Shown piece by piece: positions 7,650 to 16,853 of a stretch of 45,790 nucleotides of DNA. A program made the position numbers and the translations under genes. Position 1 is the stretch's first letter. Every line of letters starts with the position of its first letter. The DNA is from Terriglobales bacterium (GTDB taxonomy: Bacteria > Acidobacteriota > Terriglobia > Terriglobales > Acidobacteriaceae), in assembly GCA_025451215.1 (NCBI GenBank), contig JANWKU010000152.1:1-45790 (forward strand). The letters run 5' to 3'. The notes beneath the pieces were generated by a model. That model was not told the DNA's origin, searched no databases, and worked only from the letters and a program-made list of their open reading frames with translations.

Positions 7650-9008
7650 TCATTCCGCACGATTCACTAACATTGGCCGCTGCGCAAACATTCGCGCTAC
7701 CGACAGACAAAGCCATGAAAACAGATATACACCGGCGAGGACGTAAACTCCGGAGAATCCGGCTGAAACCGCCAGAGTTCCGGCGATCCCGAGCAACATG
7801 GTTGAGGCGAATGCCTTCATCATCGAGGGAGACGACGACAAGAATGCGGCCTTCACATCCAAGTCAACGCGTCGAGAAATAACTCCGAGAATTACGCCAA
7901 CTGCGACGACGCCGAACAGACCAAAATTGAAAAAACCCTCGCCGAATGCTCCCGGCCTTAGCCCCGGGTGAACTTGCGGATCAAATCCGACTGTTGAAGC
8001 CGTCGCGACGCCAAGACCCCAAGTGTCGCGAAACTGCGAGGCAAAGCGGGGAACGAATGCCAGTATCGCAGCGATATATGTTTTGCCCGTCCAAAATACA
8101 TGGTTCCATGCGGAATAGACCCAGGCAAAATCGCGCAGATCAGAAAAATTATTTCCGTAAAATACTAAAAAAATCAGAGAACCAAATAGACCACTCAGCG
8201 AATATTCACCACTACGCACATTCCCCAGGTAAAACGCGAACGCCAGGATAGATGCTCCGACGACGATGATTCTGAAAAGACTGATTTTTCGTCGAAGTTT
8301 CACCACATAACAGAGCAATACGCTGAGATAGATGCTGAGCACATTTCCTCGTGCGCCGAAAAACACCAGTCCAAAAGTTAGAAGCAAAGTACAAGCCAGC
8401 AGAATTCTTTCTTTCTTGTCCACATATCGGGCAAGGCAGTGAGACGCAATGATGACCGAATAATTCGAGATGAGCAAAGCGACAGGGCGAAGCGCAGGAT
8501 TGGCGAAAGTATAGCTGCGAAGATCAAAAGCAAAACCACTATGCGAAAAATAGAAGGCCAGAATTAAAAATTGTAACAAGAGGCAAAGAGCCGACTGAAA
8601 CACGAGAACGCCCCGCGAGGACATGAGCATCATCGAACAGCGAGGGACAATATCAAGCACCTTGTTGGCAGCATTGCGCGCGCCCATTCCGAGTTGAAGC
8701 CGCCACAGTCCGCCTCCCATCAACACCGCGAAATATCCAACAACTGTAATCAGGAATACGATGGGAAGCACTGCCACGACGGCATCCATGTCCGCTCCGA
8801 GAACGATTACATTTAATCTGCTCCTGGCAAAAGGGAGCATGATCATGTTCGGAAAAACACAGAATAGAAATAATTGCGCGTACCAAAAATCAATTCGATA
8901 ACCTTTTCGGTAGCATTTGAAGTAATAGGAAAGCGCGAAGATCGCGATCAGAACAGCGTCGAGAGTGTAAAGCGCGTTCCAGGGTAAAGCGGTCATGGCA
9001 TACCGCAT
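7650..9008 (-). CDS. O-antigen/EPS repeat-unit polymerase, Wzy-like
   Basis: A 452-residue, strongly hydrophobic protein with about ten or more predicted membrane spans and no enzyme motif that I recognise. The ATG at 9008 overlaps the stop codon of the upstream GT2 gene as TGATG, indicating coupled translation. Size, topology and position as the last gene of a run with flippase, Wzz and glycosyltransferases fit the oligosaccharide repeat-unit polymerase (Wzy) role, which joins undecaprenyl-linked repeats in the periplasm. Wzy proteins have little sequence conservation, so the call rests mainly on topology and context. An O-acetyl or ligase-type membrane protein is the main alternative. Confidence 0.72.
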   Translation of the reverse strand: MRYAMTALPWNALYTLDAVLIAIFALSYYFKCYRKGYRIDFWYAQLFLFCVFPNMIMLPFARSRLNVIVLGADMDAVVAVLPIVFLITVVGYFAVLMGGGLWRLQLGMGARNAANKVLDIVPRCSMMLMSSRGVLVFQSALCLLLQFLILAFYFSHSGFAFDLRSYTFANPALRPVALLISNYSVIIASHCLARYVDKKERILLACTLLLTFGLVFFGARGNVLSIYLSVLLCYVVKLRRKISLFRIIVVGASILAFAFYLGNVRSGEYSLSGLFGSLIFLVFYGNNFSDLRDFAWVYSAWNHVFWTGKTYIAAILAFVPRFASQFRDTWGLGVATASTVGFDPQVHPGLRPGAFGEGFFNFGLFGVVAVGVILGVISRRVDLDVKAAFLSSSPSMMKAFASTMLLGIAGTLAVSAGFSGVYVLAGVYLFSWLCLSVARMFAQRPMLVNRAE

Positions 9009-9883
9009 CAACGTATTTTAGGGGAGATGGGCCGCATCCGGCGATAATCTTGGATCCCAGCCCATATGCTCCGGCAGCGGTCAAACTGTAATCGCGCGAG
9101 ACGGCGCGCGAAACGAATTACCAGAAATGCCAGCGAAGCGGGATAAGGTGCGGGAGAATGAAGTCTCAAGAGCCGTAACCCTGAAGTGGTTTGGTAGCGG
9201 TCGAGTACAAGCTGGTTGCCGTTGGTGCTGGCATGGACCTTGTGTAAGACTCTCGATTCTGGCGCGGCCGCGATACGCCATCCTAGTTTTCGCAGCCGAA
9301 GACAGAATTCCGTGTCCTCCCAGTAAAGAAAAAATCCTTCATCGAGCAATCCAGCCTCTCTGATAGTTCGGCAAGAAACAAGCATGCTTGTGCCGTTCAA
9401 AGAATGAAACCAACTATCGTCGCGTGGCATCCTGCTGTTCTTGCTATAACCGATTGCCAGATTTACCCGCGCGCCAGCCCACGCCTCAACATTTGCAGGA
9501 GAATCGGAGAAGTAAGTTACAGAAGCGACAGCGCCGATTTTATCGTCGGTGAGGGCTTTTGCGACCAGTTCGGAAAGCGCATCAGGCGAGGGTTTGGTGT
9601 CATTGTTTAGCAACCAGACGTAATCAGCACGATGATCGAGCGCATAACGAATTCCAACGTTGTTGCCACCGGCAAAACCTAAATTCTTTTTACTTTCGAT
9701 CAGCAGAATATCGGGATGAGCAGTTCGTATTCTGTCAATGGAGTCATTTGTAGAGCCGTTATCCACCACGATTGTGCTCAGGCGCGGATAATCGCATTCA
9801 TTCAATGCGTGCAAACATTCGACTGTATCCTGCCAGCCATTCCAATTAACAATGATGCAAATCACGTGTGGATTCGAATTCAA
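9008..9883 (-). CDS. Glycosyltransferase family 2
   Basis: A GT-A enzyme of about 291 residues. The frame is open to 9994, inside the previous gene, but the catalytic domain begins only at HVICIIVNWNGW. A TTG at 9883 sits in a 4-nt TTGA overlap with the stop of the upstream gene and is the most economical start. Visible motifs are VVDNGSTNDS (nucleotide binding), LLNNDTKPS in the position of the DxD metal site, and YWEDTEFCLRLRKLGW near the acceptor site. It resembles rhamnosyltransferase-like GT2 enzymes of O-antigen clusters. The C-terminus is basic and may touch the membrane. It belongs to the minus-strand EPS operon; its donor is unknown. Confidence 0.88.
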   Translation of the reverse strand: MNSNPHVICIIVNWNGWQDTVECLHALNECDYPRLSTIVVDNGSTNDSIDRIRTAHPDILLIESKKNLGFAGGNNVGIRYALDHRADYVWLLNNDTKPSPDALSELVAKALTDDKIGAVASVTYFSDSPANVEAWAGARVNLAIGYSKNSRMPRDDSWFHSLNGTSMLVSCRTIREAGLLDEGFFLYWEDTEFCLRLRKLGWRIAAAPESRVLHKVHASTNGNQLVLDRYQTTSGLRLLRLHSPAPYPASLAFLVIRFARRLARLQFDRCRSIWAGIQDYRRMRPISPKIR

Positions 9884-10770
9884 TTGAATTCGCTCCGTAA
9901 GTCGCGCTTTCCCATCCTGTTCGTAAGGCCATCCCAGGTGCCCAGCAGGAAACTGCGAAACTTCAGCATGCGGTCCTGCTCGCTGAGGAAGCACTTAAGA
10001 GTTTCTCGAAAGCCGTCATACATCGATTGCAACACCCAGCGCGGGAACACGCGAAAGTATCTTCGATAGAGTGCGACACGATTGCGCGAAATATAATAGC
10101 GCCTGGTTGCGTTGTAGTGAGTGGGAAGAAACGTGAACCCCAAAAGGGTCTTGCCTTGTTTTGCCTGCCCGCTTGCGTGCAGCAGGACAGCCTGCTTCGA
10201 ATCCGCAATTAAATAACCAGCAGCCCTGATGCGAAAACAGTATTCGAAATCCACACAGTCAATAAAATATTCCGAAGCAAACCAGCCTATTTTGTCAAAA
10301 ATCCACGTCGGCAAAAGAGAACCCGAAGTCATCGAAATCACAGGCCCTCCATCATTTGCGCGCCGCACGAAAGGTTCATTTCCGGTTACTGGATCCACAT
10401 ACCTTGGATGCACGGCTGCAATGCGTTCCCGCTCAGGGTGGGCATTCCACGCTGCAAACATTTGGTCCACAAAAGCATTCGTAATTCTGCTGTCCTGGTC
10501 GAGAAAAAGCACCCAGCCATAGCCTTGCCCCCTAGCCCAACGTGCGGCTTGGTTCAAAGCTTCCGCCACTCCAAGATTTCCAGCATTTTCAATCAGGCAA
10601 AAGCCGTGCTGCATGCTGGCCGCGCGTAGCGACGCAACTTCCTCCAGCGTTGAGCCATTGTCCACGACCACTAGGCCATCTACCTGGGCCAAAATGCTTG
10701 GGAAAAATTCCGCCAGATTGGCGGGTGGATGATAAGAAACGACCACTGCGCACACGGGCGACTGTGTCAT
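9880..10770 (-). CDS. Glycosyltransferase family 2, rhamnosyltransferase-like
   Basis: A 296-residue GT2 enzyme starting at an ATG at 10770. The N-terminal strand and loop read VCAVVVSYHPPANL, followed by VVVDNGST and the metal-binding region WVLFLDQDSRI (DQD). The acceptor-side motif is DFEYCFRIRAAGY. The pattern VVSYHP plus LDQDS is typical of the dTDP-rhamnosyltransferase group of O-antigen clusters, so a rhamnose donor is likely but not proven. Its stop overlaps the TTG start of the next GT2 gene. Together with two neighbouring methyltransferases it suggests a methylated deoxyhexose in the polymer. Confidence 0.88.
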   Translation of the reverse strand: MTQSPVCAVVVSYHPPANLAEFFPSILAQVDGLVVVDNGSTLEEVASLRAASMQHGFCLIENAGNLGVAEALNQAARWARGQGYGWVLFLDQDSRITNAFVDQMFAAWNAHPERERIAAVHPRYVDPVTGNEPFVRRANDGGPVISMTSGSLLPTWIFDKIGWFASEYFIDCVDFEYCFRIRAAGYLIADSKQAVLLHASGQAKQGKTLLGFTFLPTHYNATRRYYISRNRVALYRRYFRVFPRWVLQSMYDGFRETLKCFLSEQDRMLKFRSFLLGTWDGLTNRMGKRDLRSEFN

Positions 10771-10853
10771 ATCGCGCTTTCACGGAAATGCGCATCAATA
10801 TTGCGCATTTCACTTCCAACCTGAAAAGGAACAGATAGCGGACTATGCGATGC

Positions 10854-11492
10854 TTATTGGCCGAAATGCGTTGTGTGCGAGTCTGGGACTAAAATTCCCA
10901 AACCGTAGCTTTCTTCGAAGTTGTAGAACTGCATTCCTGTCTGCCGGGCAATGTCAGTCACTGCTCGCTTCACCGCCGGAAAACTCATCGTGTCATGAAA
11001 CAGAACGCATTTGGCATGCTTTGCGCTCCACAATCCGCAGGCGAAAGTGTCCATGTAGGTATGAACAATGTCCACGTGAATCAAATCATAAAAATTATCG
11101 TCTCTCGCGATCCAATCACGGTAATCGCTTCGAACCAAGCGGATGTTTTCATAACAGCGAAGCCGCGCGGACGTTTGGTCGAAGATGTCGCTCTTATTGT
11201 CGGTATGCTTGTCGCCGCTGAACGTATCTACTCCGATTACGGTTTCAAAAAAGCAGGACAAAGCGACTGTCGAGTACCCATATTCAACGCCAAATTCGAG
11301 GCAGTTACGGCGGCCAATCTTAAATCGTTGAATAATGTCTTCCAGAATGCTTTCAATTCCTTGCCATGCGGTTGGATACGTAAGGACTCTTGGCGGCAAT
11401 TGCCTATGCTCGGGGACGTAAGGAACAACAGGGACTCTAGGCGCGTGCAGATTCGAAACGACTGATTTCCAATATTCCATCTCTGAGATCAC
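10854..11492 (-). CDS. Class I SAM-dependent methyltransferase (Methyltransf_24-like)
   Basis: A methyltransferase of about 212 residues. The SAM-binding glycine-rich motif I reads CLEFGVEYGYSTVAL, followed by VIGVDTFSGD (motif II acidic residue) and YDLIHVDIVHTYMDT, then LFHDT, as in the metal-dependent Methyltransf_24 group. The start is uncertain. A GTG at 11492 has AGGTGG 7 nt upstream, while a TTG at 11582 lies just after the stop of the upstream methyltransferase and would add 30 residues; an ATG at 11480 is also possible. It probably O-methylates a sugar in the repeat unit, working next to the MycE-like enzyme encoded just upstream. The exact substrate is unknown. Confidence 0.78.
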   Translation of the reverse strand: MISEMEYWKSVVSNLHAPRVPVVPYVPEHRQLPPRVLTYPTAWQGIESILEDIIQRFKIGRRNCLEFGVEYGYSTVALSCFFETVIGVDTFSGDKHTDNKSDIFDQTSARLRCYENIRLVRSDYRDWIARDDNFYDLIHVDIVHTYMDTFACGLWSAKHAKCVLFHDTMSFPAVKRAVTDIARQTGMQFYNFEESYGLGILVPDSHTTHFGQ

Positions 11493-11585
11493 AAGCGGCC
11501 CACCTTTGTGTATTGATTGCGCAAATTGGATGCGATGACCGTTCTGGAATTTGCCCAGACGGAAATCAACGTTTGGGCACAAAAA

Positions 11586-12281
11586 TCACTGGACGCCAAA
11601 TCCCAGCTTCTGTCGGATTTTCCATTCCAACTTGTTCATTTTGCCACCCGTTTCCGGAGCGAATTTCCTTGTATACGTACCGCGTTCAAATACAACCACG
11701 CTGTCATAGAAATGTACCCCTAATGTGGTGCTGGTAAATTTAGTAGGCTCAAGAGCACCGCGACTATGGTCAGCGTTCAATTCGTCGATTAACTGTTTGC
11801 AATGTTCGACGAACGTGGAAGGTTTACAAAGACCGCCATCATATTCTTCCCAATAAGCTGTGTGCAGATCTTCCACTAGGTAAACGCCGTTTTTCAACAT
11901 AAGCGGATAAAGAAATTTAAAAGTGGCAGTGATGTCACTCATCTTATGGCTGCCGTCATCTATAACGATGTCGGGAATGCCAACCTTGTCGAGAACGCTT
12001 TGAAGGAAACCGTGGTCTTGCTGCGGTCCAATGAAAACTTCGATCTGATCTTCTTCGAATTTTTTGCACGCAGGATTGATATCGATTCCTACAATGCGCG
12101 CATGTGGGCCAAAATAACGCTTCCACATCTGCAAAGATCCCCCCCTCCCGCAACCGATTTCGATTACCGTGACCGGCTTATAAACGAATTCGCTGAAATA
12201 ACGCTCGTAGATGGGAAAGTAGTGCTTCCATTTATGGATGATCCGTTCGTTGTGATCGAGAAAATCTGACCAAAGATTCAT
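11586..12281 (-). CDS. MycE/TylF-like sugar O-methyltransferase
   Basis: A 231-residue class I methyltransferase beginning at an ATG at 12281. Motif I is VIEIGCGRGGSLQMW, motif II GIDINPAC. DIVIDDGSHKM and YLVEDLHTAYWEEY match the pattern of MycE-type macrolide sugar 2-O-methyltransferases, where the acidic and His residues bind Mg2+ and the substrate hydroxyls. The family methylates deoxysugars such as rhamnose. In this EPS operon it likely methylates a repeat-unit sugar. The next gene is a second, different methyltransferase a few bases downstream. Confidence 0.83.
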   Translation of the reverse strand: MNLWSDFLDHNERIIHKWKHYFPIYERYFSEFVYKPVTVIEIGCGRGGSLQMWKRYFGPHARIVGIDINPACKKFEEDQIEVFIGPQQDHGFLQSVLDKVGIPDIVIDDGSHKMSDITATFKFLYPLMLKNGVYLVEDLHTAYWEEYDGGLCKPSTFVEHCKQLIDELNADHSRGALEPTKFTSTTLGVHFYDSVVVFERGTYTRKFAPETGGKMNKLEWKIRQKLGFGVQ

Positions 12282-12389
12282 CGCTGCTCAAGTCCTTCCT
12301 TCAATCAAATCATTGGAGACGACTCTTACTCATTCCAGACAACCAGCGGCGTCATCATATTGCCCTGCAATCCTAAAAGCTGTGACTGG

Positions 12390-14006
12390 TCATCCCGAAG
12401 CCGTTTGTAGTACGAGCCGCTTTCTAACAATGCTCATCAAATTATTCCTCTCTTGAACCTTTAACCCCGCGAACCAGGCGAGCAGAATCGTGCTGCCCGC
12501 CCATCCCAAAACAGGTACTAAACCGATATGCGTTGGAGATGCGAAGAACAACATGATAACGATGGATGGAACCACAATGATTGCCGGTTGCATCAGTCCC
12601 TTAAAGAACAATCCCGCGCGAGATATCGCGACTGTTCGAAAGGTGTAGTGCATTGAAATTGCAAAATGCAGCAACACACTTACAAAAGCACCAAGCAAAG
12701 TTGCGAAGGCTACGCCGACTGCTCCAAAGTGAGCTGCAAGGTAGATACTGCCTCCTAGATTCACTGCCGCCTCAGAAATGGCAGCCACAGTGGCCGCGCC
12801 CTGTTGATTCGTCGCAGTAATCATGGTTGCGTAGGGCGCACACAAGTTGCGGATTATGTTTGCCAGAACAAGGATTCTTAAATACTGAATGGTGTGTGAT
12901 GCGTATGCCGACCCCACCCACAGCCCCAGCAGAGGGAACCCGTAAACGATAAGTGGCAGACCTGTCAGGAGCAGCACCAGAGTGGAATATCGCGTAACCT
13001 TAACCAAAAAGCTCCCCATCTCCGCGGGAGACCGCTGCGTACTCATAGCGGATGAAGCAGGCATAATTGGGCCCAGCAAGGACGACATCATCATTAATAC
13101 AAAAGTTGTCGGCAATGCTGCGATGGAATAGTACGCGGTGTTTGGATAGTCATAATGACCGACAATAGTGATATCCAGTCCGGTGATACAGAGCATCGCG
13201 ATCGTCCACACGGACTGGAGCGTGCAAAATCTTGCGACGCTCTTAAAAACGCGGAGTTTTAGCAGTCGCACCGAGATCGGAATATGGGAAGCGCGTTTGT
13301 GCCAGGCAACAATCTGCGTTAAACCACTCACAACGTTAATGGATGCTACGGCGGCTCCCATGACAGCGAGATTGCCATGCAACGCCACTATTACAATGAT
13401 CACGACTGCAAAGGAAACGCGATTAGCAATGGTGATCGTCATGGGAATCCAATAATGCTGGAGCCCAAGAAAAACGGCGGAATAAGCGGCACACACGAGA
13501 CCAAATGAGAGCGAAAATCCTATCAAAAGTACGCTAATGCGTACATCGCGGTAGAGATTTGCAGGCATGGCGCTGAACAGCCGCGGTACTTGCCAGGCAA
13601 GAACACATGTAAGGACCACTCCGAGTATGCCGGCGAGCAACATAAGGACAAGACCAGCGCTTGCATGCTGGCCTGCTCCATGGTGATCCTGATTCGCGTC
13701 GTACTCAGCGACAAATTTGGAGACTGCGGTTTGAACGCCTAAATCCAGATAGGAAATGTAGGCGCCCATTTCAAGAATCAGAATCCATGCCGCATAGGTA
13801 GTCACCGGCAGATGGTGAGTCAGGTAAGCAGGTAGCACGAGCGCAACCAGTGAAACAACCATGACTCGCACCAGGCTGGCGAGAATATTTTTCGAAATGG
13901 CAGCAGCAAAGTTACGCGGCGCGCCGGGCCCTGGCTCCGGAGGAAACATTGAAGGAGTCGTTTCGCTCAGGTCGACGAGTGCGCCCGGATTGATTGTCGA
14001 AGACAT
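12390..14006 (-). CDS. Polysaccharide repeat-unit flippase, Wzx-like (MOP superfamily)
   Basis: A 538-residue membrane protein with about 12-14 predicted spans. I choose the ATG at 14006 (MSSTINPGALVDL), 11 nt after the stop of the upstream GT2 gene. The frame is open to 14102, but that extension overlaps the neighbour and is Arg/Cys-rich and unlikely. The first spans follow a Pro-rich N-terminal tail, and a paired-helix layout typical of the MATE/MOP fold is visible, with YLDLGVQTAVSKFVAEYDA in the usual place after span 2. The protein should flip the undecaprenyl-linked repeat to the periplasm for the Wzy-like polymerase encoded downstream. Confidence 0.88.
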   Translation of the reverse strand: MSSTINPGALVDLSETTPSMFPPEPGPGAPRNFAAAISKNILASLVRVMVVSLVALVLPAYLTHHLPVTTYAAWILILEMGAYISYLDLGVQTAVSKFVAEYDANQDHHGAGQHASAGLVLMLLAGILGVVLTCVLAWQVPRLFSAMPANLYRDVRISVLLIGFSLSFGLVCAAYSAVFLGLQHYWIPMTITIANRVSFAVVIIVIVALHGNLAVMGAAVASINVVSGLTQIVAWHKRASHIPISVRLLKLRVFKSVARFCTLQSVWTIAMLCITGLDITIVGHYDYPNTAYYSIAALPTTFVLMMMSSLLGPIMPASSAMSTQRSPAEMGSFLVKVTRYSTLVLLLTGLPLIVYGFPLLGLWVGSAYASHTIQYLRILVLANIIRNLCAPYATMITATNQQGAATVAAISEAAVNLGGSIYLAAHFGAVGVAFATLLGAFVSVLLHFAISMHYTFRTVAISRAGLFFKGLMQPAIIVVPSIVIMLFFASPTHIGLVPVLGWAGSTILLAWFAGLKVQERNNLMSIVRKRLVLQTASG

Positions 14007-14017
14007 GGTCAATATAT

Positions 14018-15025
14018 TTATGCGACGGGCTTCGTCTGAACCTGAGCAGAACCACGATGAGCGTATGCGACGCCGGCGGTCACACCCAGCATTTGCGCGC
14101 ATGCTCTTAATGCCAGCAAAATTGGGGAGAGCAATCCGACAACTGGATCTTTTCTCATCGCACGTGCCGTGAATGGCAGCGTGCTGATCAAAAATGCAAT
14201 AAGCACAACTCCGGTTGCTGGCACCGAAAGCCGCATCACCAAATCAAAAATGACGGCGAGCAACAGCGCAGGAGGAAACAAGAGCTGAAGTTTCATAAGC
14301 TGCGGCGTGTGGCTGTCGCCTACAGCTTTGTTTGGATTTTTGCGCACTGCAAGCATCCGCCAATAAGCGAATTTATATTTTTTAGCGAGATATTTCGTAA
14401 GAGTGTAAGGGTGCGCATGATAAACAATCGCGTCCGGCGCAAACTTCATCTTCCAACCGCGCGCCGACATGCGATATGACAGTTCAGCATCCTCGGCGCA
14501 AGCCACTGGAAAGTTAACGTCAAATCCGCCTATCTCAAGAAACTTCTCGCGTCGAAAAGCGGCAGAGTAAGTATCAATAAAATCTACATTGGAAAATTTG
14601 GCCATGCGGCGATACCGATCTTCATATTCGATTTGCACAAAACGGGCGATCAGTTGCTTTTGCTGAGATCGATAAGCGCCCTTCACAGCCACGACGTCTG
14701 GATCGTTAAAAGGCCCAATCATTAAGTTCAGCCAGTTGGGATCAGCCACGCAATCATCGTCAATAAAAAGAACGATTCCACCGCGGGCTTCGAGCACACC
14801 CCGATTGCGGGCCGCCGCCGGTCCAGCGTTTGCCTGGGAGACGAGGCGAACAGATGCGTACTGTTTGACAATCCCTTCGGTATTGTCGGTTGAACCATCG
14901 TCAACTACCAGAATCTCGGCAGGCAGAGGTGACGCTTGCTGACAGAGCCCGTCGAGGCATCTTGGAATCCTGGTGGCTCCATTGTAGGTAGGGACGACGA
15001 TGGAGACTGCGGGCAAATCCTTCAC
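14018..15025 (-). CDS. Glycosyltransferase family 2 with C-terminal membrane segments
   Basis: A GT2 enzyme of about 335 residues. The GTG at 15025 is preferred because AAGG lies 7 nt upstream and the catalytic domain (VSIVVPTYNGATRIPRCLDG) starts at once; a GTG at 15100 would add 25 residues. Further motifs are EILVVDDGSTDNTEG, VLFIDDDCVADP (DDD metal site) and CAEDAELSYRMSARGW. The C-terminal part from about residue 230 has several hydrophobic segments, anchoring it to the inner membrane. It is located between the radical SAM gene and the flippase gene in the same operon. The sugar is unknown. Confidence 0.88.
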   Translation of the reverse strand: MKDLPAVSIVVPTYNGATRIPRCLDGLCQQASPLPAEILVVDDGSTDNTEGIVKQYASVRLVSQANAGPAAARNRGVLEARGGIVLFIDDDCVADPNWLNLMIGPFNDPDVVAVKGAYRSQQKQLIARFVQIEYEDRYRRMAKFSNVDFIDTYSAAFRREKFLEIGGFDVNFPVACAEDAELSYRMSARGWKMKFAPDAIVYHAHPYTLTKYLAKKYKFAYWRMLAVRKNPNKAVGDSHTPQLMKLQLLFPPALLLAVIFDLVMRLSVPATGVVLIAFLISTLPFTARAMRKDPVVGLLSPILLALRACAQMLGVTAGVAYAHRGSAQVQTKPVA

Positions 15026-15117
15026 ATGCCATCCTTCGCGCAAATATCTACTTGAGACAACCCGCCAGTTTCTACGCCGGAAATTGATATCTACTGCCAC
15101 AAAGCATCCGCAGATAT

Positions 15118-16695
15118 CTACTCAACACGCTGGTGGCTCGGGGTTGGAGTGATTCCGGCTTGCCCCGGCGGTCGCCGCTGTCTTCCAGTCTGATCATTTT
15201 CAGGCTGCTTATTCTCGTGCTGACTGCCGCGCAACAAGTACTTCGAGAGAGTTACAAACCCTTTGATATTGCGCTGCAATTCGCGCGGGTCCTTCAGGGA
15301 TTGCTTCATTTTGTACATAAGATATGAAGGATTGAGGTAAAAACTGCGCCGCGCCCGGTCACAGAAGCTGACCAATTCTTCATGAGTAATGCCGGGAAGA
15401 TTCACAACACTGTTGTGAAGACCATCTTTCGTTAACCACGCTCCCCAATCTTCTATCTGAATGTACTTTCTTTTTTTTGCCTCGTCATAAGCAGCCGTAC
15501 CGGGGTAAACCATGATTGGAAAAAATTGGGCCGTGTCGGGTTGTAGCTTTTTGGCAAAGCTCAATGTCTTTTCCATGCTTCCGGATGTTTCATTGAGATT
15601 GCCGACCATAAAGCAGCCATGCACCATAATTCCTGAGTCCTGGCAACGGCGAACGAAGCGATAAGCCTCCTCGTGATACTTGGCGTCGCGGCGATCATCG
15701 TTGTTCTTTTTCATGCCATGGATCACTTCAACATCGCCACTTTCAAAGCCCACGCAAAATAGGCGGGCGCCGGCTTTGTGCAAAGTTGATAGCAGTTCGC
15801 CTTCCGCGCCGATATCGGCACGGCAGTTCGCGTCGAAGGGCAGCTTGTTTCCACGGCGGATCAGTTCCTGCGCCAGCGCCAGCGTGCGCGGCTTGCTGAT
15901 GATGAACGTATCGTCTTCCAGCATGACGGTTTTAATTTCTGGCATCTCGCGAGAGACAAAATCGAACTCGTCAGCCACATGGGCTACCGAGCGATACCGC
16001 ATCGTGTGACCGCTGAAAGTTTGGGGATAAACACAGAACGAGCAATGATAGGGACATCCACGGCTGGTATCGAAAACCACTAATGGCCAAAGTGAGTGGC
16101 CATAAAAATAATCAGGCGTATGAAGAAAGCGTTTATACACCTCGGAGACAAAAGGCAATTCATCAAGGTCCTTAATTGCTTCGCGTGGTTTGTTTGTAAC
16201 GATCTCGCCAGTTCCTCGGCGCCACACCAGGCCATCAACAGATGAAAGATCGGCGCCGCAATCTTTAGCTTCCAGCCAATCACGCACCGTGTATTCGTAC
16301 TCGCGTATTGCCACAGCTTCGAGGGCCGGCGACATTGCGAGGGTTTCTTTCGGCAGCGCCGAGACGTGCCGCCCCACCATCAAAACTTGTAACGAGGGCT
16401 TCGCCGCAACCAGCGATTCAATGACGCTAACGTCATTCAGTATGCTGGGAGTTGAGGTATCACACACGACAGCCTCGATATTTTTGGCGCTGATGCGGTC
16501 AATGATCGCCTGCACGGAAAAATTCCCGGCAGGCGCATCTACCAAATCTACTTCGTGGCCATGTTGGATCGCGACCGCGGCGGCGTGAGACAGCCACTTG
16601 GGGTAGTACAGTGTCCCGCTCTTTGTGACGGCGGGACTCCGCTGCTCGCGGGAATAACGTCGGTGAAATGGGGGGTTCAAAAACAGCACACGCAT
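15118..16695 (-). CDS. B12-binding-type radical SAM protein in EPS operon
   Basis: A 525-residue protein starting at an ATG at 16695 (MRVLFLNPPFHRRYSREQRS). Residues about 1-145 form a cobalamin-binding-like Rossmann domain (MVGRHVSALPKETL), lacking the DxHxxG motif as in BchE-type proteins. The radical SAM core follows, with the 4Fe-4S motif C-x3-C-x2-C (SRGCPYHCSFC; Cys214, Cys218, Cys221), then a substrate-side region (MVGNLNETSGSMEKTL). The last 35 residues are a polar Gln/Pro-rich tail. The family catalyses methylations and other radical reactions on unactivated carbons. In this operon the target could be a sugar or the lipid carrier, but I cannot assign the reaction. Confidence 0.85.
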   Translation of the reverse strand: MRVLFLNPPFHRRYSREQRSPAVTKSGTLYYPKWLSHAAAVAIQHGHEVDLVDAPAGNFSVQAIIDRISAKNIEAVVCDTSTPSILNDVSVIESLVAAKPSLQVLMVGRHVSALPKETLAMSPALEAVAIREYEYTVRDWLEAKDCGADLSSVDGLVWRRGTGEIVTNKPREAIKDLDELPFVSEVYKRFLHTPDYFYGHSLWPLVVFDTSRGCPYHCSFCVYPQTFSGHTMRYRSVAHVADEFDFVSREMPEIKTVMLEDDTFIISKPRTLALAQELIRRGNKLPFDANCRADIGAEGELLSTLHKAGARLFCVGFESGDVEVIHGMKKNNDDRRDAKYHEEAYRFVRRCQDSGIMVHGCFMVGNLNETSGSMEKTLSFAKKLQPDTAQFFPIMVYPGTAAYDEAKKRKYIQIEDWGAWLTKDGLHNSVVNLPGITHEELVSFCDRARRSFYLNPSYLMYKMKQSLKDPRELQRNIKGFVTLSKYLLRGSQHENKQPENDQTGRQRRPPGQAGITPTPSHQRVE

Positions 16696-16853
16696 GGTCT
16701 TAATCCAGATGCGTAGGGAACAGGCAGAGTTGTAAGGGCGGAATCCGGGCCCGCTTCAACCTGATGATTCCGTGAGGGATATCCTCTAGTACCTGCATTA
16801 ATAATTAAATCTTTGGATAAAATCGAACTTTCCTGGCTGCGCAGTTTTTCCAT

